From Nematostella vectensis (lineage: Eukaryota > Cnidaria > Anthozoa > Actiniaria > Edwardsiidae), in NCBI RefSeq assembly GCF_932526225.1, contig NC_064035.1:3781501-3845500 (forward strand): a stretch of DNA of 64,000 bases, given 5' to 3'. Made by a program: the position numbers and the translations under genes. Shown piece by piece: positions 54,737-64,000 of the stretch (the stretch's first letter is position 1; every line of letters begins with the position of its first letter). The notes below the pieces were generated by a model. It was not told the origin of the DNA, did no database searches, and saw nothing but the letters and a program-made list of their open reading frames with translations.

Positions 54737-57700
54737 ATGGCGGGTAAGTCAGTTCTCGAAGTGGTGACCTGTGATTGATTTGGTGGTTCCGTTCCGTTAT
54801 CTGTGTTTTCTCTTAGACAAGACAGATCCCGGTCACTTCTTATGGCTTGTTCTTTAACCACAGCTAATGCACGTTTTAAGCTTGTCACTTCTAAGCAGCC
54901 CCCCCTTTTCCTTACGTTCCATAGTCCATAGTGATTTAACTTAATGGAAGATCGATAAATGGTAGAAGTGACCTCCTTCCCTGGTTATTTTGTGTAAACT
55001 CCCTGGGGATGGGGCACTAAAAAAGGTAAACCCTTGATAATTTATTGCCAGCTATGTGAATATCCACAATTAATTTATTCTTCCTCTACTCTTAAGATAG
55101 TGATGGGACCAAAGGTAAAGCAAGTAAGAAAAATCAGAAGCGGGCGGAAAAAAGACAAAAGGCGAGGGTTGAGAAGTTAAAAGAGGGAGGAATTGTCACA
55201 GAATTGTTGGAGCTGCAAGACCCCATTGGGATTCTTCGAGTGAGGTTGCAGGAAGCTAAGCTTAACAAGGTTTGTTTGGTAGTTCTCCACCCACTAAGCG
55301 TTTGTTTGGCATGCCTTTGGTTATCAACCAACCTGTTCCAGTGGTATGGTAGTAATGGTCAGATTATTGACACTATTGGGGCCTGGGGTGCTTGGACAAA
55401 CCTCCAATATTTATGCAGATAAAGAAAGGAATTAGTGCCATTGTTAACAAAAAAGGAGTACCAACAAGATAAGATACTTAGAAAGGGTAAAAGACTCGCA
55501 GCTACATGCTATCCTGACCAGTCATTTGAGAAATGCTGTAATTCCACTTCCTTATAATAAGCGTCTGCCCTAAAAAAATGCTGGCCTAAGAGGAAAACAG
55601 TATGAATATGGGCTCTCCCTGAATAAATGCTTTGTCTAAACAAGGCACTTATCCTTTGTTGTTATGGTTGTTATGTTGTTAGGATTTTTACAACTTGCAT
55701 GTTGCATCTCATTTACATTTTGTATCTTCCCTTCACTTCTGAATAAGTGCCTTGTCTGGGACATAAACAATTAAATTAGAGACCCAGCCCTTATTCAAGC
55801 AATTTTGATAAACTAATACACATAAAACATTTACAGGACCATAAACTTGCAGCACAGATCAGAAATCAGATATGGATAGCTCAAGATTCTGCAGCTGGTT
55901 GCAGGTCTGTCTCTTTCATTGTTTTGTTGTGATTATGCTTATGTTGTTTTGTTTTACTCAATCCCAAGTTTGTTTTGAAATCACTATTTTAAGTGATACA
56001 AATTCACCAAGCACAAATACCATGAATTGTGGGAACCTCTTTCTACCTACAACTTTCAAAGATTTTTTCAAACCTTGACCTGGAAACTTCTACACATATA
56101 TGGTTTGTCACACTTTTTCTTTTCTAAAGTTGTATACGTTCACAACTGCCTTGCATTTTAGGTTTCTAACAATATGCACACTTTGTTTATTAATTTACTT
56201 TGTAAAAATTATCTTATTGTGAAAATGTTGTACTCCTAGTGTCCCTGATGCAGAAACCCTTGGTGTTTCATATGACCTCAGTAAAGTTTCAAGCCCTAAT
56301 TTATTAAGTGAAAAGAAAACCAACCCATGTACTCTACAAGTAGCAGCATCAACTGGAGCTGATACCTCAACTAGTGAACTCACACAGACAGAAAAACGTC
56401 TGAGGAATCTTCGGAAAAAAATTACCCAGATAAAGAATCTTAAAGAGAAAAGAGATAAAGGAGAACAATTAGAGGAGACACAGGTACTACAAGACCACTA
56501 AGAGATATAAATAGTAAAATCACAACTCCTTTGGCTCCCTATTCTTTCTCTTGAGAATAACTAAAAAGAAATATGGGATACTTAAACAGACAGGCAATCA
56601 ATCCCTTTTCTCTATTTTTGCCTTGTTAAGGGCCTTGTTAAGGGCCTATGCTATGAAACTCCGTTCCTACGAAAGGGAAAAGCATATATTTGGTTAAATA
56701 GACTGAAATCGCCGCGCGCCTTCCAACTTGGTTCCGTGGCTCAGTGGTTAGCACCTTTGACTCGTAAGCAAGCGCTCCAGGTTCAATCTCTGGTCGAGTC
56801 TTTTTTTTTTTTTATTTTCTTCGAAACTCCTGTTCTAATTTTCTTTTTTTGTTTTTTTTTTCCAAGAGATTAAAATAAACTTTCCTCATTTTTTAGAAGA
56901 AAATGCAATTTTTATTTGTTTTTTTAGATTAAAAATAGATGGCGAATAAACAAGATGAACAGTAGCTTCTCCAAACACGTTTTTCTGTTCTGGGTCACGT
57001 GACCATGGAAGGGGTCAGATGATGTCATCACTTGTGTCATTTATGTCTTAAACACTTATGTTGAAAGTTCCAAGAGATTTGACAAAAAGAAGCTTTTATA
57101 AAACAAACAAATTTCCCTAGCACCGTACTCTAAAGGTAGTACCATAGGCCCTGAACAGAGGATAGTAAGAATATATAAATTTTTTACTTACAAAAGACTT
57201 GAGTGTGTCTAGTTGTGGACTCCACCGTCACCCCCACACCCTTTCCTCCCCATACACAAGCATACACAAGGGGGTGCAGGCCCACCCCCCCCCCCTTGCC
57301 GTCAGAAAGTGGGTCATTTATTATAAAGGAATCTTTAAATACTGTGCTTTTTCCATATGATACGTATGACTGCGCACCCCCCCCCCCCAGCTAATCCTGG
57401 GTACACGCCCCCCCCCCCCCCAGCTAATCCTGGGTGAGCGCCTGTTGTGTGTGACCGGAACAAAAAGACAAGATTGCAAACGTTTGCAAACAGGCTAACA
57501 TGACTAGAAAACTGGACACAAAAGTCCAATTCTTCTTAGAGAATCAATGCTATGGTCTCACCCCACTAAAACTCTGGCCCCTCCACTTCTCATGAAAATC
57601 CGTCTCAACAATATATTTAACAAGCACAGATTCTTGGGGCCATTTTTTAGAAAGATTTAAGGTAACAATGTTACCCTTTTAAAGTCGATTGATTTTTGCA

Positions 57701-57801
57701 CCAATTGTCTGTTCCAGATCCAGAAGGTGAACTCTGAGGATGAATTGTTAAAAGAAATTGAGGAGTTGGAAGGACTCTTATCAGGAAAGCTAAAGTTGTG
57801 A
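54737..57801 (+). CDS. Small basic protein with PYM/eIF2A-like C-terminal segment
   Basis: Exons: 54737-54743, 55097-55269, 55837-55904, 56240-56483, 57718-57801; 191 residues, phases closing. The first exon carries only ATGGCGG. The N-terminus is lysine-rich (KKNQKRAEKRQKARVEKL) and looks like a coiled or RNA/ribosome-contacting helix. Residues 42-80 form another predicted helix (LQDPIGILRVRLQEAKLNKD). The C-terminus, RLRNLRKKITQIKNLKEKRD...ELLKEIEELEGLL, resembles the shared C-terminal region of PYM (WIBG) and eIF2A (KKIKNLKKKL...L-x-ELEDLELG). The Mago-binding N-terminal motif of PYM and the WD40 domain of eIF2A are absent. A translation-linked role is inferred from that segment only. AATAAA lies at 58155-58160. 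Confidence 0.7.
56730..56800 (+). tRNA. tRNA-Thr(CGT)-like sequence, probably a pseudogene or SINE head
   Basis: The anticodon-loop-like CTCGTAA sits in place, the T arm CCAGG-TTCAATC-TCTGG forms a 5-bp stem with a 7-nt loop, and a T-run follows as Pol III terminator. The D stem and part of the anticodon stem pair poorly, and the B box deviates at one key base. It lies inside intron 4 of the gene at 54737-57801, same strand. A working tRNA is doubtful. Confidence 0.5.
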
Positions 57802-58780
57802 TTGACGTCCATGGTGACATGATCTGCTTTACTACCCAGGGGAAGTGTATTCAAACAGAGTTCTTTTGTAAAACATTTTTAGAATTTTTTATTCTAGATC
57901 TTGTAAATAGGAGCTCATCTCATTCCTAGCCATGCATGCACCAAGAAAATGCCTTTGATCATGTCTTATTTACAGTAAACATTGTAATTGTGACTAAGTG
58001 AAACATGATCTCTTGGTTGAATCCATGCTGTATACAGTAAAAATCGATCTACCATAAAAATCTTGTTTGATGTCTTTTTATAAGTCAGGTATAAATATTT
58101 AAAAAAGACATTTTGTTAATTTTATTGTCAAAGGTATCAGAGAACACAGCTTAGAATAAAAACTGTTGGCTTCTGGTAGGACATTAGTGAGATACAAAAG
58201 TACATTAACCCATTCACTCGGGAGCAAAGTTGTGAGAGAAACAGACTGAAAACAGAAACCTCCCCCCCTATTTCAAGTCCCACACTACCAGTCAAGTTAA
58301 GCTGCTGCTGACCCGTATGCTAAACAGTATGTCTTGAAGTTTCCAACAATGCACTGGTGTTTTGAAGTTGGGCCTGAATTTTGCTGGCATCTGGAGCCTT
58401 ATACTAATGTATAAGTTAAGTTTAGCATTACCAATGCCACAAACAGTCTGCAAAAAGTGCCTGCTATGAGACAGCCAGATTCAATTGAATGTAACGCTAG
58501 CTCCTCTTACCCAAAAACATCTATGTCATGAACCGAACACAAGATATGATTATAATGGCATTTATTTAAAAAATTTACCTCTTTTTTTGTACATATATAC
58601 AATAAGTTTGTCACTAAAAGAAAGTATACCCTTGTAACTGCATTTGCTTATCATTCCCATGTTTGCCAGAGTCCATATTTCAAGCAAACGAAAGTAGACA
58701 TAACTGAGAATACTTGATGGCAAATATTTCAAAATGAGACAAGATATGAAAGTGGATTTCCCATATTATTAATTTCCAGT
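57802..58780. other. Convergent 3' spacer with a dispersed repeat
   Basis: Contains the 3' UTRs of both flanking genes: AATAAA at 58155-58160 on plus and TTTATT at 58561-58566 (AATAAA on minus, about 215 nt after the enkurin stop). Positions 58206-58354 are a dispersed repeat also present at 63153-63306. Confidence 0.6.
58206..58354. repeat. Dispersed repeat, copy 1 (pair with 63153-63306)
   Basis: Shares CCTCCCCCCCTATTTCAAGT and CCAACAATGCACTG with the second copy at matching spacing. About 150 bp; family not recognised. Confidence 0.8.
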
Positions 58781-60111
58781 TCAATTTGCCAGGTAAATTA
58801 CTTGGTGCTTCTCAATCATATCAATGTCTCTCTCAAGCTGTTTCATTTCGGCTTCCATCCTCTCCTTACGTGCCTTCTTAGGTGCTGTATCAGTAACAAC
58901 TGATAATCCCTGGTACTGATGATGTAAATCCTCCCAATTTTTTTTAAGACCATCAATGATTGCCTGCCTCTCACCATAAGACATCTGCTTCATTGCCCCT
59001 TGTCTCATGCGTTCCTGGATATAACTATCATAATCAGCTTGGGCTCTTTCTGTTTCAGCCTTGCGCCGCTCAAGATACTGTGGAGTTTTGCCATAATCTT
59101 TCTTCTGTGTGTACTTTGGGGTTAGACCAGAGGGGGTAAGAGGGTGTGTAGAGCCATCTCTCGTGTCTGCAAACTTTTTCTCTGGCTTCTTAGGAACTGA
59201 CATAATGTTCTCTACTGCATTTGTAGTAATAAAGTTCTTGTTTGAGCGAATACCCATCAGCGGTTTCTCGCTATGCTTTGGAACAGCTGGCCGGCGTTTA
59301 GTCTCATCCTCATAACGAAATGGCTTTTCTGAAAACAACAACAAACCTTATTTAAAATCTAGATATTAGGTGGCCAACTAAAATAAGTATGAGTTTTCCC
59401 AAGAAAACTGGTGAAATGAATGGTACAATAACTTACTATCTGGGAGTTTCGGTTCCTTTGAGTGTTTCTTGAGAAATTCGTCTGGTTGGTGGGTGACAAC
59501 TTTTGGTGGTCCCTGATTAAAATAAAAATATATATCAGTACATGTACCAAAGTATACCATGCATGATTGCCAAAGTCATTGTAGGCTTGTTTTTGTTTCA
59601 CAGATCAACAAAGCGTGTACCACGTTGCTAGGCTTACCATAGTTTTGTTGGATTGTCTGAAACTCGAGGTATCTTGCTTAACAGTTTTGGTGAATGTTGA
59701 GCGGTACCTAGAAAAAGTAAGTAAACACGGTTTAACTAAAACATGTAAGGATCATACACAGACAACAAGTAAAAATATCTTACTTATTAAGATATCATCA
59801 CTAAGTTAAGCTTATTCGATTTTGTGGACCTGTGTTAACCTACGCAAATATAAAAAAGATAGGACTTTGTATTTCCCCCAAAAATGAGTAACCAGTTTTG
59901 ATTAGTTTATTCTGTAGAGCAAACGCAACTCAACGAAGTGCAAGCCTTGTGTATCTTGTCCGCTCGGTGGCTAGGATACCGTGCTAGATGGAAGACGCGT
60001 ATTTCCAACTTACCTGGGTTCTTTCGGAGGTCTCTCTTGTATCTTTGGGATGAGATTGTAAATGCTTTCCTCTTGGTAATTGTTGTTGCGATATCCTCCC
60101 GCTAAAGCCAT
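58781..60111 (-). CDS. ENKUR: Enkurin, complete, 4 exons
   Basis: Exons (minus): 60111-60014, 59707-59638, 59512-59437, 59328-58781; 263 residues (human 256), phases closing. It begins with an ESIYNLIP motif as in vertebrate enkurin, then FLKKHSKE, KPLMGIRSNKNFITTNA and the long C-terminal enkurin domain (KDYGKTPQYL...ALKKNWEDLHHQYQ-type core, MKQLERDIDMIEKHQVIYLAN). In animals enkurin is an axonemal microtubule inner protein and a calmodulin/TRPC adaptor of sperm flagella and motile cilia. The N-terminal proline-rich stretch PPKEP is the kind of region that binds SH3 partners. The last exon holds over two thirds of the protein. A polyadenylation signal lies about 215 nt downstream. Confidence 0.95.
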
Positions 60112-61182
60112 GGTAGATTTTTTTTTTTCTTCTTAAAATCGATTAATAGTCCCGAAGAGAACACGACCTGTGAGTCTGACCAGCCAAGATGGCGGAGGAA
60201 ATATGAGCTACACACAAGTGTTGACTTCGCGTTACTACGCAACAAACAGGCAACGCTCTTCTCTGATTGGATTACACAGGTCACATGCTGCGCTTGCGGG
60301 CGCTGTTTTTCCCCTCGTTGTCAAGGAAACAAAATCTACAGGCAGCCCAATTCACAACTCTTCGATGCAACTTTGTCAGAAAAAAAAGACAGCTTTTCCC
60401 TTCAAAATCCTATGTTCTATAGAAGAATAGTCTCTAAACACATCTTTCGAAGAAAATAATCCAAAAGACCAGAGCTTCTGGTACCCAGGGTAGGGGTGAA
60501 ACCTCGATTAAGGAAAGAACCGAAAAATTATACAGAGTATCAAACGATTTTATTTTTCAGAAATTGGAGGAAAAATACAAATTCGCGTCCCGTTATATAC
60601 TTCAAAGGGAACGATAAAAGGGCCTGCTACTCGGGCTAAAACTAACCGTCGAAACTAGTCATATTTTTGGGAAACTTACGAAAGCTCGTCAGTAACTTAC
60701 ATTTATTTCCAAATTCGTCATTCTCAGTTCTCCTAAAAATTACTCATTTTTACCGATGATTCTTATATCCATTGTTTATTATTCTTGATTGCGTTCTATT
60801 ACAAAACATAACGGTGAAACGGCCGGTAATCGACACCATCTGGATACTGTATGTGTGATTGTTCAACAAGGTGCCAATGATGCTCTTGCCATGCTGACAC
60901 ATAGTACCACACCAAAACCCTACGGTAGACACGCTTGACTATCTTACAACTTTATTGATTTTTTTTTACAATATATTGGTCAGTATAATTGTTGCACTGG
61001 CACTAAGAATGCGCAAGCTGTTCTTCTCTGTATCAAGTGCCCACATCTTCTCTCACACACCTCCGATTAACTAAAAAAAGATAACTCGACAGCACGCTGT
61101 CTATATAAGTATCCTGGAGCAAATGGAAATGCTTCACACTTGCTCTCCACCAAGACCCTGGTAGTGACCGCGCCAGGATGAA
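60112..61182. other. Spacer between enkurin promoter and SF3B1 3' end
   Basis: The left part must hold the enkurin promoter. An isolated end of foldback family 1 (CTTCTGGTACCCAGGGTA) lies at 60475-60492. TTTATT at 60951-60956 gives AATAAA on minus, about 230 nt after the SF3B1 stop. No exon was recognised. Confidence 0.55.
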
Positions 61183-63082
61183 CTAGAGGAAGTAATTCAG
61201 CTCGTTTCGCACGTATGTATTCTTCTCATCGTTAGGGACGGTGGGATATGAGGCCACCAAGGAGTCCTGAAATAAATAAATAAAAATGATTATCAAAACC
61301 AGTCACCGTTAAATACCAGTGTTTGTCTAATCTTACTCAGTATTCTAGTTCGAGATCTCGACTTCTGATCTCCAAGTCGTGTCCCTTCACCCCGTTAATT
61401 TCCACGAAATACTGTATACTAATCTTACTCAGTATTCTAGTTCGAGATCTCGACTTCTGATCTCCAAGTCGTGTCCCTTGACCCCGTTAATTTCCACGAA
61501 ATACTGTATACTAAAATTGATGATTACATGATCCCCATTACCTGAGATCCAATGTATAAGTTATTGTAGATTTTCCAGTATACGTCTCGCACTTTCCTTG
61601 CAGGATGGAAAATACCCTAAAACATAGTAAAGGTCAGTGTTCCACGACATGAGAACTTATCAAATGCAATTATCAAATGTTGATCTTACGGTGCGACTCG
61701 CTCTACGATATCCACCTTGGCAATTTTGTTAAAAAAGCCAATCAAGAAATGTCTGATTGACATGAGCTCCACTCGTCAGCCGAGCGTGGTAAAGAAATGC
61801 TTCAATACGCTTAGACTGTGATTCTCGCAAGCCGTGGTCACGATAGCGCGTGCCATCAACTGCAATACCCTGCTTCTAGCTTACCTGTAGGCAGTACTGC
61901 AGTACACGGGCAGGTCCGAGAGCAACCCTCATCCCATCGACAGCCTCCAGCACAGCGTTTATCACATGCGGAGATGTCTCGAAGATGTTGGGCCAAACGT
62001 AGTTGAGCAAGTGACAGAGAGCGTCCTCACAACCCAACCCAAACACACCCAGGGACATGTGCTTGATGGCGGAGCATGCCGTTTGTCGGTGAACCAGATC
62101 TCTGCAAAAACATCCCAAATTAAAACAGATTAGAACACAAAATATGAAAGGGGAGCTAGACGGGAAATGAGGTACAGGGAAAATAAATACGGGGGACAGT
62201 AGTTAAACATACTATCAGGGAGACGTTAAACAAGACGATGGAGGGGAGTGGAGTTAAATTAGACTGACCGATCCATAAGAGCATCCTCCAGGAGGGGCGT
62301 GACAGCGTAAATATAATCCTTGCCCATCTCGCCGATATACTCAAACAGGAACGACAACGACTTGAGCACGCCGTTCTGAACGTTCAACTCTGGCACGCGA
62401 TACTCGTTCATTAGTGCGGGCAGAACGGTAAAGGGTGAGCAAGTCTCTGCCACGATAGCAATAGCTACAGTGGTACAGACACGGTTCTGGCGCTCCTGCA
62501 CTTTTAGATTATTTAGCAGAGTTGCCAGGACATCTTGTGGTCTGAGGAAAAAATCCAAACAAACTCAATTGAAGAAAGAATTGGGGGAAGTGGGTGTAGG
62601 AGTAAATACACCTAGGTTTTAAAAGCCGCATTGTCACTAGTTTACTTCCGGTCGATTTTTAACGGAAAACGCGGAAAATATTTCAAAATATTGAAAGCAT
62701 TGTGTTAATTGGAGGTTTCTTTGAGGATGTGATAGATAATTTAGAGCAGATGGCCTGTTTAATATCTCGGATTATAATATATTCTTTTGTCTTTTAACAG
62801 TTGAGGTTTCCGTTGGACCTCCGGAATTAAACTGGTGGCAATGCGGCTTTAAGTGATCATGAATTTGACAGTCACAAGATTTAGAGAAACACTCACCCAA
62901 TGGCCTTAGCGATGTAGCCAAAAGTGTTGACAGTGGCTCTGCGGATAGCTTTCTTGTGTGCCTTGAGCAATTCAAGCAGCTCAAAGCAAATGCGCATCCA
63001 CTCACGAGCACCAACATGTTCAGCCCCACGATCAGCTATCCTACCCACCAAGTCGATGCAGTTTTCCTGGACTTTCTCGTGT
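61183..63082 (-). CDS. SF3B1: SF3B1, C-terminal five exons, 5' part beyond window
   Basis: Exons (minus): 63082-62897, 62541-62269, 62101-61885, 61616-61542, 61266-61183. The encoded 278 residues match the C-terminal HEAT repeats of SF3B1 almost residue for residue in long blocks (for example [20 protein letters not shown] and [10 protein letters not shown]), ending NELNYFL where vertebrates have YELDYIL. SF3B1 is the large scaffold of SF3b in U2 snRNP; its HEAT superhelix clamps the branch-site helix and is the docking partner of DDX46/Prp5. The penultimate blocks are slightly diverged ([12 protein letters not shown]). The remaining roughly 1000 N-terminal residues should lie to the right on the minus strand. 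A polyadenylation signal is at 60951-60956. Confidence 0.97.
61325..61515. repeat. Direct duplication, two 95-bp copies in the last SF3B1 intron
   Basis: TAATCTTACTCAGTATTCTA through CACGAAATACTGTATAC occurs twice in tandem with one visible mismatch, so the duplication is recent. Confidence 0.9.
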
Positions 63083-64000
63083 CTGAAAATAAGTAGATCA
63101 TAGGAAGATTACACAGTATTTTCAGCCAGATATTCAGCATATATATATTTCAACCCTTTCACTCCTGGGTACTTTTGAGCAACATTGTAAGAAAAACAGA
63201 CTGAAAAATGAAACCTCCCCCCCTATTTCAAGTCCAACACTACCAGTTAAGCTGAGCTACCGCTGACCCAAGACGGAATGCCTTGAAGATTCCAACAATG
63301 CACTGCGGTGCCTTTTCTTTCTAGCGACGGCACGGCTACAGCCTGTTGCTTACAACAGTTTTGCTTGTAATTTGCTTAAAAATTACAGCTTTTTCACATC
63401 TGGAGAGTGCCTTAGGACATCATGAAGTTTTTTTGGCATAATTAATGCTGTGCTTATGGATGTTTGCACGCTGAGGTTGATTCAATGGGATAATTCCTTG
63501 TCTGGGCTTCACCATGTGAGAAAGGAATTTTCTGGTGAATGGCCTCATACTCTCCAATGTGGGCCATCTTTGCTACCCAACCTTATTAAAAAATTGTTTT
63601 CAGGCTAATTCTGGGTTCCTTGGACCTGGAAATGTTTTGTTTGGCTTCGGGGCAAAGAGACTTATAAAAAAACTGTTATGATTCTGGGGGAGGAGATTGC
63701 CCGCCTGTCTGTCAAGGTGTTTCCAAGACTCCCATGATGCAGTGCAGGCATGCAAAATAGGCTAAACATGGTGACTCGCTTCTAATGGAGGTTCTAGCAT
63801 TGATTATTGTGACTGATTGCTGTAAAATGGGACCTGACGGAGCGCAATAAAGGTATCTATTTGTGACTTGATCTGTGTTTGCCTGTCTCTTTTTGTAGTT
63901 CGGAATTTTGTGACTTTTTTGGTAAGAAATGTTTCTAAGTTTAAGCATTTGTTTACGAATTGGTCAGAAATCAAGGTTGATATTTTGACAAAAGAGTCAA
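63083..64000 (-). other. SF3B1 intron running off the window
   Basis: No exon is seen between 63083 and the right edge. A dispersed repeat (copy 2) occupies 63153-63306. The ORF at 63712-63948 has no family signature. Confidence 0.6.
63153..63306. repeat. Dispersed repeat, copy 2
   Basis: Same orientation and layout as 58206-58354, with a TTTCACTC start and CCAACAATGCACTG near the end. Confidence 0.8.

Overview
This is a stretch of an intron-rich animal genome. Short exons bounded by GT..AG, short spacers, a cnidarian-style gene set and abundant small transposons and intronic satellites suggest an anthozoan such as a sea anemone (Nematostella-like). The species is inferred, not proven. There are no prokaryotic operons and no CRISPR array. 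I rebuilt eight gene models by splicing exons by eye and checking that every intron phase closes; seven close, and one needs a single-base frameshift to be explained. Layout: 1-3184 (minus) is a decayed BEL/Pao-type retrotransposon. 5740-10543 (minus) is a 1070-residue RS-domain protein with an unrecognised C-terminus. 12106-31225 (plus) is a complete 37-exon DDX46/Prp5 DEAD-box helicase. 32651-41498 (plus) is a 16-exon GABA-B-type class C GPCR with one apparent 1-nt frameshift in exon 2. 41834-48469 and 50089-54586 (both minus) are two tandem 11-exon PHYHD1-like 2-oxoglutarate oxygenase genes. 54737-57801 (plus) is a 191-residue protein ending in a PYM/eIF2A-like C-terminal segment, head to head with the second PHYHD1 copy. 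58781-60111 (minus) is enkurin. 61183-63082 (minus) is the 3' end of SF3B1, continuing past the right edge. DDX46 and SF3B1 are known partners at the U2 snRNP branch-site step, and the RS protein is plausibly also linked to RNA processing. The most unusual feature is a recurring pattern. At least nine tandem arrays or short repeat clusters are built from copies of an exon/intron junction: the exon's last 10-25 bases plus its 5' splice site, or a 3' splice site plus the start of its exon, or once the whole last exon with its stop codon. They occur in the RS gene, at several DDX46 exons and at two GABA-B-type receptor exons, each with a different sequence. In DDX46 intron 16 the repeated decoy donors match the GTAAGT consensus better than the genuine donor. 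Other notable points are dozens of TCACGTGA palindromes inside the RS coding repeat, several foldback/TIR element families, and a mosaic of near-identical and diverged exons between the PHYHD1 copies.
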